This document shows, piece by piece, positions 55,815 to 64,000 of a DNA stretch of 64,000 nucleotides. How positions within the stretch are numbered: position 1 is the stretch's first letter; every line of letters begins with the position of its first letter. The position numbers and the translations under genes were made by a program. Source of the DNA: Archaeoglobus sp. JdFR-24 (GTDB lineage: Archaea; Halobacteriota; Archaeoglobi; Archaeoglobales; Archaeoglobaceae); NCBI GenBank assembly GCA_002011215.1, contig MTML01000042.1:62001-126000 (forward strand), in the 5' to 3' direction. Below the pieces are notes generated by a model. It saw only the letters and a program-made list of their open reading frames with translations, did not search any database and had not been told where the DNA came from.

Positions 55815-56144
55815 ATGAAACAACTAGTTGATGAATTTGAGATCACATATGGCAATTCGTCTAATCCTGATACTAATGAAGATGGAGTTTGGATCAATGT
55901 ATATGTCCCAAAAAGGTGGATAAGCTTTCTAAAAGAATATGCAGAGTGGGTAGGATACAAGGATCCCGTTGAGCAGGATAAATACATCAATATTGAACTT
56001 CAGGCGAGTGTAAGGGATTTTATTTTTGCCGTTCTTGACATTATGCGCAAGTCGAATCCCGTGATGAGAGAGTACTTCATCCAGAAATACAAACTCGAAG
56101 AAGATGTGAAGTTAACATCTGACAGGATTTACTATCCGGAATAA
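55815..56144 (+). CDS. Hypothetical 109-residue protein
   Basis: Start ATG 55815, five bases after G6TGG; a GTG at 55806 is inside the site. The protein is soluble and acidic with VPKRWISFLKEYAEWVG and SVRDFIFAVLDIMRKSN-type helices. The helical second half hints at a small DNA- or protein-binding domain. I do not recognise it. It shares the locus' ribosome-site style and promoter motif. Confidence 0.65.
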   Translation: MKQLVDEFEITYGNSSNPDTNEDGVWINVYVPKRWISFLKEYAEWVGYKDPVEQDKYINIELQASVRDFIFAVLDIMRKSNPVMREYFIQKYKLEEDVKLTSDRIYYPE

Positions 56145-56211
56145 AATTTTCCAATTTAAGTTTTGAGAAAAGCTTATCTAATTTAACCCATATTAGAACT
56201 TAGGTGATTCT

Positions 56212-56406
56212 ATGCCAGGTATAATTCCTCACAGGCACTGTGTAATTTGTGGAAAGGCAATCGAACCGGATCAGGTTACGTGTAGTGAAAAGTGTCAGAA
56301 AACGCTTGAAAAGGAAAAGAAAAAGCAGCGGAACTTCATGTTGCTTATGATGGTTGCTTTTCTGGCATTGATCATAATACTGTATATTTTCGCCCCTTCA
56401 GGGTAA
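56212..56406 (+). CDS. Small zinc-ribbon membrane protein (DUF2116-like)
   Basis: A 64-residue protein with CVICGKAIEPDQVTCSEKC, a treble-clef-like Cys4 zinc site, then a Lys-rich segment (KTLEKEKKKQRN) and one C-terminal transmembrane helix ending at the surface. The layout matches archaeal DUF2116-type proteins; function unknown. It lies 68 bases after the 109-residue gene. Confidence 0.72.
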   Translation: MPGIIPHRHCVICGKAIEPDQVTCSEKCQKTLEKEKKKQRNFMLLMMVAFLALIIILYIFAPSG

Positions 56407-56492
56407 CATCTACATTTTAACAATAAACATAAAATTTGTTTTTTATTGTTCTGTGGGTAAAGTTTTTATGTTGTGTGTTTAAGATTTAGTCA

Positions 56493-57035
56493 ATGGCTTT
56501 AAAATCTAGAAGGCTATCTGTTGCCATTGATCAAAAAACATATAGTGTACTCGAAAATATGGTAAAGAAAGAAAATCGATCCATGTCTGATATAGTTCGT
56601 AACTCCATTAATATTCTTTCAAAAATTTCGTGCAATGGAAACATCAGATCCTTTGAAGATGCACTTGTTTATTCTGAACTTCTATCCTGCAGGGAACATG
56701 TGATTGTAGATATCGAAATATGGTCAGCTATTCTGGATATTCTTGAAGAAAGTAAATCCTCGAAGTTTTATGAACTTGTGAAGAATATTGGTTACGAACA
56801 TGGCATTCAATACAGGGGTAGGGGTTTAAGAACGCTCGAAGAGGTTTTAAAGTTCATGGAGTATGAAAACTGGTTCAGATTAAAATCGGATTCAAATAAG
56901 AACTATACTCTCGTCCTTTCAGCAAAGAGCGAGCATAAGATTCTGGAAGTTTTCCTCAGAGGAGTATTCGAAGCCATGGGTTTTAGGGCTGAGATTAAAG
57001 AATATTATAGAAAACTCATTATTGTTGAAAAGTAG
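56493..57035 (+). CDS. Ribbon-helix-helix regulator with conserved C-terminal domain (RHH2)
   Basis: A 180-residue paralogue of RHH1 at 50133. The RHH region is SRRLSVAIDQKTYSVLENMV and SMSDIVRNSINIL; the C-terminal domain shares YSELLSCREHVIVDIEIW and VLSAKSEHKILEVFLR, and both proteins have an MExENxFR-like segment near two-thirds. The ATG lies about 20 bases after a T-rich TATA-like stretch, so it is leaderless. The two paralogues bracket the DUF22/TauE locus. Confidence 0.8.
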   Translation: MALKSRRLSVAIDQKTYSVLENMVKKENRSMSDIVRNSINILSKISCNGNIRSFEDALVYSELLSCREHVIVDIEIWSAILDILEESKSSKFYELVKNIGYEHGIQYRGRGLRTLEEVLKFMEYENWFRLKSDSNKNYTLVLSAKSEHKILEVFLRGVFEAMGFRAEIKEYYRKLIIVEK

Positions 57036-57156
57036 TTGATCACATCAAAAAAGTAAAAGTGAAATTAGGATCATCGCACCTACACCTACATCTGTTACAA
57101 AAGAAATCAAATTATATGTCATGGGAACAGGCACAGTCATAGGGTTTTTGTCTCAA

Positions 57157-57390
57157 TCACCATTCTTCAATCTCCAGCTCTCTAACTCTGCTAAAATGCC
57201 TAATATTTCTCGTGATAACCCTTTCGTTGTGAGTAAGGGCGATGCTGGCAATAAGAGCATTAAACTCCCTGATAGGTTCTCCTTTCCTCCTCAACTCAGA
57301 AGAAATCTGGCCGTAAATGTTAGATGTAATTACATTGAAGTCAAGCAAATCCAGTCTGCTAAGCACACTTCTCACCTTTCCACGCAGTAA
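57157..57390 (-). pseudogene. VapC-like PIN-domain toxin, C-terminal fragment
   Basis: About 75 residues matching only the C-terminal half of a PIN-domain ribonuclease: IYGQISSELRRKGEPIREFN then ALIASIALTHNERVITRNIR, ending LEIEEW. The N-terminal strand with the first catalytic Asp is missing, and no VapB antitoxin is adjacent. The reading frame runs into an IS relic on the other strand, which probably truncated it. Confidence 0.75.
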
Positions 57391-57732
57391 CTTTGATATG
57401 AAAAGATTGGGTGGATTGCTGAACTATCTACTGAGCATTTTCTATTCTAAGGAGTTTTATAAGGTGAAGAAAGTTTTTATGCCTTTGAAGTCTAAACTGA
57501 TGAATTTGCTACAGAGATGACAGGAATTCAGGTTTGTCAGAGCCGTTATTGAAGACGTATTCAAGCTGGCAAAATCTTCTGATTGTAACGATTGCATCGC
57601 TATACAATGAAATCTGTTTATGCAGCTCTGAATGTACTTTTAGTTGGGGGTTATCATAGCTTTTGGTTTCAGGAAAAAGGTTTCAGGAAAAAGAAGGATT
57701 TACAGAGGTTGGCTGAGTGGCTAAGAGCCTAA
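57391..57732 (+). pseudogene. Transposase relic (IS element, family unassigned)
   Basis: On the plus strand one frame reads FYSKEFYKVKKVFMPLKSKL, a TGA (57518-57520), then FRFVRAVIEDVFKLAKSS. A second frame from about 57589 reads LHRYTMKSVYAALNVLLVG and ends GFRKKKDLQRLAEWLRA at TAA 57730-57732. Together these resemble the C-terminal part of an archaeal IS transposase. One in-frame stop and one frameshift mean it is dead. A 14-base duplication (GGTTTCAGGAAAAA twice, 57665-57692) lies inside. Confidence 0.55.
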
Positions 57733-57744
57733 AAAGTGAAATTG

Positions 57745-58500
57745 CTAGCTGTAGTAATTCACTTTCAGAATTTTGGGGAAAACCTGTTCTCGTGCAATTT
57801 TAAGATCCTCAGCAGTATCAATTTCAATCCAGGGTAGGCCTCGAGTAGATTCGTAGGTCACGGGACTCTCGGAATCGATCATGTGTTGAAAAGCCTCCTC
57901 GTAAAAAACTTCCGTCCCTTTATGTTTCATAACCTGTCTTATCGACCTGAAAAGTTGCTTGAATGAATCATCTGTCACTTTTGCCAGACCTATGTACTCT
58001 CCTGAAGCTTCAGCTGGCGGTATCCCTTTACTTATCCAGACGACTCTCCCACCCACAATGACAACTTTCATATCTTCTTCGTTCAATCTTTCTCTTAAAT
58101 CGACAGACAGGATCAACCCCTCTTTTTTACTGATGTGGAGATTCTGGAAAATTCTTTCATGAAAGAGCACGTCACAATTAATGATATGGAAATCATCTCC
58201 GGAAAGCGAATCTTTTGCGAGATAGAGGCTGTAGATGTTATTTGTGGAGTCATATTCACTGTTATGGACAAAATCTATGTTAAGGGGGTACTTCCCTTTG
58301 AGATATTCTTTAATTTTTTTACTTTTGTATCCGGTAACGATAATGACATCTCTCACTCCGTTATTCCTGAGTATTTTCAGGGTGTGGTCTATCAATGCCT
58401 TGCCTCCGATCCTGATGAGCGGTTTAGGTCCATCACCCTTGTGAACACCTAATCTTGAACCAAAACCGGCGGCAAGTATAACGGCTTCCATGGAAAACAT
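57745..58500 (-). CDS. Inositol-1-phosphate cytidylyltransferase-like nucleotidyltransferase
   Basis: About 251 residues with the nucleotidyltransferase start VILAAGFGSRLG and KPLIRIGGKALIDHTLKIL. It resembles the IPCT domain that makes CDP-inositol for di-myo-inositol phosphate, a thermoprotectant. In Archaeoglobus fulgidus IPCT is fused to the DIPP synthase domain; here they are separate. ATG 58491 is an alternative start. It is divergent from the CDP-alcohol phosphotransferase gene. Confidence 0.8.
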   Translation of the reverse strand: MFSMEAVILAAGFGSRLGVHKGDGPKPLIRIGGKALIDHTLKILRNNGVRDVIIVTGYKSKKIKEYLKGKYPLNIDFVHNSEYDSTNNIYSLYLAKDSLSGDDFHIINCDVLFHERIFQNLHISKKEGLILSVDLRERLNEEDMKVVIVGGRVVWISKGIPPAEASGEYIGLAKVTDDSFKQLFRSIRQVMKHKGTEVFYEEAFQHMIDSESPVTYESTRGLPWIEIDTAEDLKIAREQVFPKILKVNYYS

Positions 58501-58507
58501 TAAATGT

Positions 58508-58526
58508 CAGTTTATTTAAAATTTAC
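58508..58526. promoter_or_regulatory. Shared bidirectional TATA region
   Basis: GTTTATTTAAAATTT lies between the two divergent genes and reads as a TATA-like box on both strands. It places the plus gene start downstream, at TTG 58543, with GGGAGGTGA (58532-58540) as ribosome site. Confidence 0.5.
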
Positions 58527-58542
58527 CCGTCGGGAGGTGATT

Positions 58543-59118
58543 TTGATTAAATGGGATTATTTTTTGACAGAAATGGTCTATCGTAGGTTTTCCAGACCCC
58601 TGGCAAAATTTCTGTTAGGGTTTAATATTAATCCCAATCTTGTGACATTTATCGCAACCTTTCTTGGAATCGGTTCTGGTTTATTGATATATTATGGGAA
58701 GATCTATGAAAGTGTGGTGGTAATACTCATATCCCAGATTCTTGACTGCACTGACGGAGACCTGGCGAGGCTGAGCAATAGAGTCACAACAAGGGGTGGA
58801 TTTCTTGATAGAGTTTTTGACAGATTCGTGGATGCAGCAATAATTATAGGTATGATCGGTCTGAATCCCAACGAATTCTGGTTCATCGGAACACTTGCTA
58901 TCGTTGGGTCATTTAGTGTGAGCATTTCGAGAGCAATGGCAGAAGCATACAATATAGAATGCAAGGTTGGTATTGGTAGCAGAGATACCAGAATTGCCAT
59001 AATCATGGCTGGACTGTTACTGAAACAGTATTATGCAGCTCTTGCAGCGATAGCTGTGATTGGATTCATCACAACGATTCACAGAATTGTGCACAGTTTG
59101 AAGAAAATGGACTCATAG
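58543..59118 (+). CDS. CDP-alcohol phosphotransferase (candidate di-myo-inositol-phosphate-phosphate synthase)
   Basis: About 191 residues from TTG 58543; the upstream ATG at 58504 precedes the TATA box. The catalytic motif DCTDGDLAR...GGFLDRVFD is complete, matching the D-x2-DG-x2-AR-x8-G-x3-D-x3-D pattern. Five or six membrane helices follow. With the adjacent nucleotidyltransferase it would make DIPP from CDP-inositol and inositol-1-phosphate. Archaetidylinositol-phosphate synthase is the alternative. Confidence 0.78.
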   Translation: MIKWDYFLTEMVYRRFSRPLAKFLLGFNINPNLVTFIATFLGIGSGLLIYYGKIYESVVVILISQILDCTDGDLARLSNRVTTRGGFLDRVFDRFVDAAIIIGMIGLNPNEFWFIGTLAIVGSFSVSISRAMAEAYNIECKVGIGSRDTRIAIIMAGLLLKQYYAALAAIAVIGFITTIHRIVHSLKKMDS

Positions 59119-59239
59119 TAAATTGTTGTGCTTTAGTGGACAACTATCCCCAATACTATAGATAATGCTTGTGAAAGTGGAATACTGTAAGAAGTCTATA
59201 AAAAACGGGTTACTAAAACATTTTATATTCAGCTGCTGA

Positions 59240-61618
59240 ATGGGAAATGTGAAGTTTAAGGAATCAGTTAAAGCATCAGACTGGGAGCTTAATGGAACTC
59301 AAGATAATTTTGATGAAAGACCCGAGGGAGAAAGGAAAGAATACATAAGTCACCCTCTGATAAAGGAAAAAACTGTAGAAAGAAGAGTTTATCAGATATC
59401 TATAGCCGCAACCGCTTTGATGAGAAACACACTTGTAGTACTCCCCACAGGACTTGGAAAAACAATTGTTGCGCTTTATGTGATCGCCTCAAGACTTCTG
59501 AACCTTGATGGCAAAGTGCTTTTTCTGGCACCCACCAAACCTCTTGTTGAGCAGCATGCTGAATTTTTGAGAAACGTACTGAGAATCGATTCTGAAAGGA
59601 TCATCACTCTCTCTGGTGAGATCAGCCCGGAAAAAAGAGAAGAGATGTATCGGAATGCCCTGATTGTTGTCTCCACACCTCAAGTAATTGAAAATGACAT
59701 TCTGGCTGGAAGATTCTCTCTGGAAGATGTTGTGCATATTACATTTGATGAAGCACATCGAGCGGTTGGAAACTATTCCTATGTTTTTATTGCGAAAAGT
59801 TATTTGAGAGAGGCGAAGAACCCCCTCATTCTGGCCATAACTGCCTCACCAGGAAGTGATATTGAAAGAATTCGTGAAGTGATTGAAAATCTGGGAATAG
59901 AGGAAATTGAGATAAGAACGGAATATGATAGTGATGTAAGATCATATGTTCATGAAAGGGTTGTTGAATGGATTAAAGTTGAGATGCCTTCCGAGCTTGT
60001 TGAGGTTAGAGATAAATTTCTTTATGCGCTTGAAATGAGGTTTAATAAGCTTGAAAAACTTGGTTTGGTTGGAAATGCAAAAATCCGGGACTTCTCAAAA
60101 AAAGAACTGCTCTCCCTTCAGGAAGCTTTGCATGCTGAGGCCATGCAGACAAAAGATCCCTCACTGTTTGAGGGCATCTCTGTAATGGCTGAAATACTCA
60201 AGATCTATCACGGGATTGAACTGATAGAGACCCAAGGGCTTGATGCTCTCAGACACTATATGAAAAGACTCGTGGCTGAGGGAAGGTCGAGGGGTGGAAG
60301 CAAGGCATCAAGGAATCTGATTTCCGATCCTGTTTTCAGAGAGGCTATGCTCAAGGCTCTGAAATGTAAAATTGATCATCCAAAACTAACAAAGCTTAAG
60401 GAAATAGTTGCAGATGAGCTTAAGAGCGGAGATTCGAGAATCATCGTCTTCACGACCTATAGGGATACCGCCGATATGCTCATCAAAGAGCTTTCAGAGA
60501 TGGAACGTGTGAGAGCTTCGAAGTTCGTGGGACAGGCGAACAGAGTAAATGATAAAGGTATGAGGCAGAAAGAGCAGTTAGAGATCCTGTCAAAATTCAG
60601 AGAAGGTATTTTCAATGTTCTTGTTGCCACCTCTGTCGGGGAAGAGGGGCTTGACATTCCCTCAACTGACCTTGTTATTTTTTACGAAGCAGTTCCATCT
60701 GAGATAAGGACGATTCAGAGAAGGGGAAGAACCGGAAGAGCAAGAAAAGGAAAGATTATCGTTTTAATTACAAAAGGGACAAGAGATGAAGGTTATTACT
60801 GGAGCAGCATGAGAAAGGAGAGGATGATGTATGAAAGAATCTACGAGCTCAGGGATAAACTCAGGGAGATACACAGGGACCTAACAGATGGAAAGCAGAG
60901 CAGTCTCGTGGATTTTATGAGTGAGCAATCAGCCTCCAATTCGCGTGCATCGGGAATACAGGTATTTGTTGATTCCAGGGAAACAAAAAGTGGTGTTGTT
61001 AGAGCTCTTCACGATATGGGTGTAACGATAAAAATGCAGAATCTTGAAGTGGCAGATTATGTTTTGAGTGACAGGGTTGCAGTCGAAAGAAAGACTGCTG
61101 ACGATTTTGTTAACAGCCTCACGAAGGGAGAACGAGATCTCTTCTCCCAGCTTCTGAACCTGAAAAAGAGCTATTCAAAACCATTGCTTATCCTGGAGGG
61201 AGATCTTTACAGCAGAATGATTCATCCGAACGCCATCAGAGGTGCTCTTGCCACAATCGTGGTTGATCTTGGTATTCCTGCCATCCAAACGAAATCTGCG
61301 ACTGAAACGGCCGAACTTCTCGTTGCTATAGCGAGAAGAGAACAGCAATTGAGGTCAAGGGAAGTGGTGTTGCATGCGGGTAAAACTAAAAAGACTCTGA
61401 AAGAGCAGCAGGAGTATATAGTTTCAGCCATCTCTAATATTGGCCCTGTTATCGCAAAGAACCTCTTGAATCACTTTCAGACAATAGAAAGAATAGTGAA
61501 CGCAACCGAGGAAGAACTCATCGAAGTGCCTAAAGTCGGTAAAAAGACTGCAGAAAAGATAAAAAGAGTCCTCACCACCCCATACAGTGAGGCTGACAGG
61601 GAAACAAATCAAGATTAA
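59240..61618 (+). CDS. hef: Hef helicase/nuclease (archaeal XPF/FANCM-like)
   Basis: A 792-residue protein. SF2 helicase: VLPTGLGKTIVAL (Walker A), FDEAHRAV (DEAH), TSVGEEGLDIPSTDLVIFYE, and RRGRTGRARKG (motif VI). C-terminal XPF nuclease: FVDSRETKSGVVRALHDMG and AVERKTADDFVNSL with the ERKxxxD catalytic set, then a tandem HhH (ISNIGPVIAKNLLNHF, EVPKVGKKTAEKI). It processes stalled forks and branched DNA. Full-length archaeal Hef with both activities apparently intact. Confidence 0.95.
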   Translation: MGNVKFKESVKASDWELNGTQDNFDERPEGERKEYISHPLIKEKTVERRVYQISIAATALMRNTLVVLPTGLGKTIVALYVIASRLLNLDGKVLFLAPTKPLVEQHAEFLRNVLRIDSERIITLSGEISPEKREEMYRNALIVVSTPQVIENDILAGRFSLEDVVHITFDEAHRAVGNYSYVFIAKSYLREAKNPLILAITASPGSDIERIREVIENLGIEEIEIRTEYDSDVRSYVHERVVEWIKVEMPSELVEVRDKFLYALEMRFNKLEKLGLVGNAKIRDFSKKELLSLQEALHAEAMQTKDPSLFEGISVMAEILKIYHGIELIETQGLDALRHYMKRLVAEGRSRGGSKASRNLISDPVFREAMLKALKCKIDHPKLTKLKEIVADELKSGDSRIIVFTTYRDTADMLIKELSEMERVRASKFVGQANRVNDKGMRQKEQLEILSKFREGIFNVLVATSVGEEGLDIPSTDLVIFYEAVPSEIRTIQRRGRTGRARKGKIIVLITKGTRDEGYYWSSMRKERMMYERIYELRDKLREIHRDLTDGKQSSLVDFMSEQSASNSRASGIQVFVDSRETKSGVVRALHDMGVTIKMQNLEVADYVLSDRVAVERKTADDFVNSLTKGERDLFSQLLNLKKSYSKPLLILEGDLYSRMIHPNAIRGALATIVVDLGIPAIQTKSATETAELLVAIARREQQLRSREVVLHAGKTKKTLKEQQEYIVSAISNIGPVIAKNLLNHFQTIERIVNATEEELIEVPKVGKKTAEKIKRVLTTPYSEADRETNQD

Positions 61619-61640
61619 TATATTGTGTAGATATGAATTT

Positions 61641-62483
61641 TCAGCTCTTGCTCTTGATGAGCTGGAAGTAAAGATCTTCAAGCCTTGGAGATTCTATCAC
61701 AATTTCTGTTATCTTTCTACCTTCTTTTGCAAGAGATAATAGAAATTCGTTGAGTTCTTCTGTAGTACCAGCAGTGAATGTCTCTTCTTTTCCATTTTGG
61801 GTGAACTTCAGGATATATTTTTTAGATATTGTTCTCAGATCCTCAATCTCTCCACTGAAAAGAACTTCGCCATTTTTCAGAATGATTATTCTATCGCAAG
61901 TAGATTCGACATAGTACATGTTATGGGCTGAAAAAACTATTCCTTTACCATCAGTACTGAGTTTTTTCATGAGGTTAGAAATAAATAGTGATGTGGATGG
62001 ATCAAGTCCGCCAGTAGGCTCGTCGTAAATGAGTATGTCGGGATTATGGATCAGGGTTCTTGCTATCGATAACTTTCTTTTCATACCCTTAGAAAATGTA
62101 AATGTTGGCTTATCTGGTAGAAGATTGAGCATTTTAAGGAGTTTTAACGCGCTCTTTTCGGAATTCTTTACTGAATAAAGAGATGCAAAAAATTTAAGAT
62201 ATTCAAGCGCATCCATGTTCTCATACAGGGAATCTGTTTCTGGCAGGAATCCGAATCTTCTTTTAACCTCTTCTTTATTTGAGAAGAAATCCACTCCGAA
62301 ATATTCAATACTTCCTGAATCAGGTTCAAGCAGTCCTGCGAGAATCTTAAGGAAAGTGGATTTACCAGCACCATTCTCGCCGATTATTCCTATAATCTCA
62401 CCACTATTAAGCTCAAGATCCATGTTTTTGAGTGCCAAGAATTCTCCGTATCTTTTACTTATGCCGGTAGCTTTTAACATCAT
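61641..62483 (-). CDS. ABC transporter ATP-binding protein
   Basis: A 280-residue ABC ATPase. Walker A is GENGAGKST, signature FSKGMKRKLSIA, Walker B ILIYDEPTGGLDP, and the switch His is in SAHNMY. It belongs to the drug/Na-type class that serves ABC-2 permeases. The divergent permease starts 48 bases away, so the two share a promoter region. Confidence 0.9.
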   Translation of the reverse strand: MMLKATGISKRYGEFLALKNMDLELNSGEIIGIIGENGAGKSTFLKILAGLLEPDSGSIEYFGVDFFSNKEEVKRRFGFLPETDSLYENMDALEYLKFFASLYSVKNSEKSALKLLKMLNLLPDKPTFTFSKGMKRKLSIARTLIHNPDILIYDEPTGGLDPSTSLFISNLMKKLSTDGKGIVFSAHNMYYVESTCDRIIILKNGEVLFSGEIEDLRTISKKYILKFTQNGKEETFTAGTTEELNEFLLSLAKEGRKITEIVIESPRLEDLYFQLIKSKS

Positions 62484-62531
62484 GAGTAAATTGAATTAAA
62501 AATATATTTGACCTTTCTCATTCTGAAGTTG

Positions 62532-64000
62532 ATGAGGATGCTTAAAATTTCACTGCTTGAGATACGAAAGTCAAAGAAAAAATATTCAAAAGTTTCGGTT
62601 CTTTTAATTATTCTGATATGTCTGTTTTCTTTAATTTCAACATATTATGTAATCAGTACAGGCCTAAAATCGGATTACTTTATTTACGAGATCTCAGGGA
62701 ATGTGGAGGTTGACGACTATCGATTCTTAAACCTTCAGGATGAGTATAACTCAGACCTGTATGTGTATCAGTCTGATAATGGAAAATTCAACGCAGTTTT
62801 GAAAGGGAATGATAAGTCATTTGCTGCGGCGGATGAGCTGAAAAGTATTATTAAAGATGATTATGAAAGTCAACTTTACAGCAGGTATGGTTTAAAGGCT
62901 TTTCCTGTATTTGTAGACGCAGAATACCTTGAAAGAAGCATCGGATCTCAGAATTTTAGGGTAAATCTCTCCAGGACTCAGAAGTTTGAAGAAATAGCTG
63001 GTGGAGTAAATGAAGAAATGAAAAAAGTAAAACAAAACCCGACTGTAATCGCAAAAGAATCGGTGGAGAAAACAACCTTGTCTGTACCTGGTGCCAGGAT
63101 GGACTTGGGCTATACAACTCCTGAAAATCTCAATCCCCCAAGTATTTTGGGAAAGATGATACTGGCATTCTTCTTTGTAATTCCATCTTACTTTATAGTA
63201 CATGTTTTTTCTGCATCTCTCATAGAGGATAAGATTGTAGGGAGACTTGACACCCTTCTATCAACTCCTTTACGGAGAATAGATCTGATTTTTGGAAAAA
63301 TGGCTCCATACATGATAGTTTCGATCATTTTGGTTGTGTTGACTGCTCTAATTCTTGGTAAAAGTCCCTTTTCTGTTGTATTTATCTTACCAATCGTTCT
63401 TTTTACGATCTCATTACATTCTTTTCTTGGTCTCGTATCGAGAAGTTACAGGGAAATGACATTCCTGGTTACAGTTTCTTCTTTTTTCATCACAGCCTAT
63501 CTCTTCATTCCTGCGTTATTTTCGGGAACAATTCCGGTATCCAAAATCTCTCCCATAACAAATCTTCTTATGTTTCTGGAAGATGGGAGAATAATTATTG
63601 AGGATTACCTGTTATCAACCACTCAATTTTACCTGATTTTTCTTGTACTCACTTTTCTGTCTGTAAAGGCTTTAAATCCAGAAATAATGCATTCAACTGC
63701 AGGAATTGAGCGTAAAATCATGGTTATACTTGAAAAGACCATTAAAAGCTTGCCTCACTGCCTTGTAGCCTCCATTTCATCAATTCCCTTTGTTTTCATA
63801 ATAGAGTTTATGTTGATTTCAGTTATCTTTATGCTTCCATTCACGTATTCGGTTATTATCTTCATTCTGTGCATAGCCTTTGTTGAAGAACTTTTTAAAA
63901 CATTAATTGTCTATTCCAGTTATCGAAATACTGGTCGTTTGTATTCAGCATCAGTTGTTACAGCCACAGGATTTTTTATGGGGGAGAAAATACTGACATT
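62532..64000 (+). CDS. ABC-2-type permease with PrsW-like C terminus, partial
   Basis: Open from ATG 62532 to the window edge (489 codons and running). A first hydrophobic helix (about 18-40) and an extracytoplasmic loop of about 170 residues precede a bundle of ABC-2 helices (SLIEDKIVGRLDTLLSTPLR is the cytoplasmic turn typical of these permeases). From about residue 400 a second membrane part has FVEELFKTL (E452-E453, K456) and ATGFFMGEKIL, the EExxK and GF...E pattern of PrsW/CPBP-like intramembrane proteases. Fusions of ABC permease and intramembrane protease are known; this end is cut by the window. Confidence 0.75.
   Translation, partial: MRMLKISLLEIRKSKKKYSKVSVLLIILICLFSLISTYYVISTGLKSDYFIYEISGNVEVDDYRFLNLQDEYNSDLYVYQSDNGKFNAVLKGNDKSFAAADELKSIIKDDYESQLYSRYGLKAFPVFVDAEYLERSIGSQNFRVNLSRTQKFEEIAGGVNEEMKKVKQNPTVIAKESVEKTTLSVPGARMDLGYTTPENLNPPSILGKMILAFFFVIPSYFIVHVFSASLIEDKIVGRLDTLLSTPLRRIDLIFGKMAPYMIVSIILVVLTALILGKSPFSVVFILPIVLFTISLHSFLGLVSRSYREMTFLVTVSSFFITAYLFIPALFSGTIPVSKISPITNLLMFLEDGRIIIEDYLLSTTQFYLIFLVLTFLSVKALNPEIMHSTAGIERKIMVILEKTIKSLPHCLVASISSIPFVFIIEFMLISVIFMLPFTYSVIIFILCIAFVEELFKTLIVYSSYRNTGRLYSASVVTATGFFMGEKILT

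Noticed and set aside
57121..57390. Plus-strand frame of 89 codons opposite the PIN fragment
   Set aside because: It is the shadow of the PIN-domain coding sequence, which has clear family residues on the minus strand.
57702..57730. tRNA-like D-arm (GGCTGAGTGGCTAAGAGCC)
   Set aside because: There is no matching acceptor, anticodon or T arm, and the same bases read as the QRLAEWLRA end of the transposase relic.
58504..58542. ATG 58504 as start of the CDP-alcohol phosphotransferase
   Set aside because: It precedes the TATA box, and the ribosome site GGGAGGTGA points to TTG 58543.

Overview
The window looks like a sulfate-reducing archaeon of the order Archaeoglobales, closest in gene content to Archaeoglobus. 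The case rests on aprA followed by qmoABC, tetrahydromethanopterin and F420 genes (mptA, cofE), archaeosine genes (tgtA, arcS), archaeal PEP carboxylase, Hef, di-myo-inositol phosphate genes and A+T-rich TATA-type promoters. The assignment is inferred from gene content, not from a database match.

Layout. 1-6.4 kb: 3' part of aprA and the complete qmoABC electron-transfer module of dissimilatory sulfate reduction. 6.7-10.8 kb: a two-gene minus-strand unit made of a very large surface protein (PQQ propeller, two transcobalamin-C-like domains, terpenoid-cyclase-like toroid, PGF-CTERM anchor) and a BtuF-like binding lipoprotein. 11-32 kb: housekeeping genes for tRNA modification (trm56, tgtA, arcS), S15, ITPase, aroE, mptA, a PLD protein, two MoeA proteins, ppcA, F420/flavin oxidoreductases, a BFN nuclease and a KaiC-like ATPase. 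32.0-32.7 kb: a decayed gap with a GC-rich island, a 3 x 20 bp repeat and the relic of a PH-domain-like gene. 32.7-48.8 kb: alaS, cofE with an ATP-grasp gene, a short ThiI-like protein, apgM, UbiD and aconitase-X proteins that fit the archaeal mevalonate route, tRNA-Arg(GCG), an LEA14-like lipoprotein and shikimate kinase.

48.8-57.0 kb is the most unusual region. Two paralogous ribbon-helix-helix proteins bracket five copies of one domain (probably DUF22; one protein carries three), two TauE/SafE-type exporters, a small membrane protein and several tiny proteins. Some tiny proteins share their C-terminal tails with the larger ones. Several genes use the same oversized G6TG ribosome-binding site. 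I regard this as a candidate undescribed system, possibly linked to sulfur-compound export because of the Apr/Qmo lifestyle. That link is inference.

57.0-64.0 kb: a PIN-toxin fragment abutting an IS-transposase relic, separate and divergent IPCT and DIPP-synthase-type genes, Hef, and a divergent ABC transporter pair. The permease of that pair runs off the window and ends in a PrsW-like intramembrane protease motif.

Many starts lie about 20-30 bases after a TATA-like box with no Shine-Dalgarno, which suggests leaderless mRNAs. Others, including the qmo genes, have clear GGAGG/GGTG sites.
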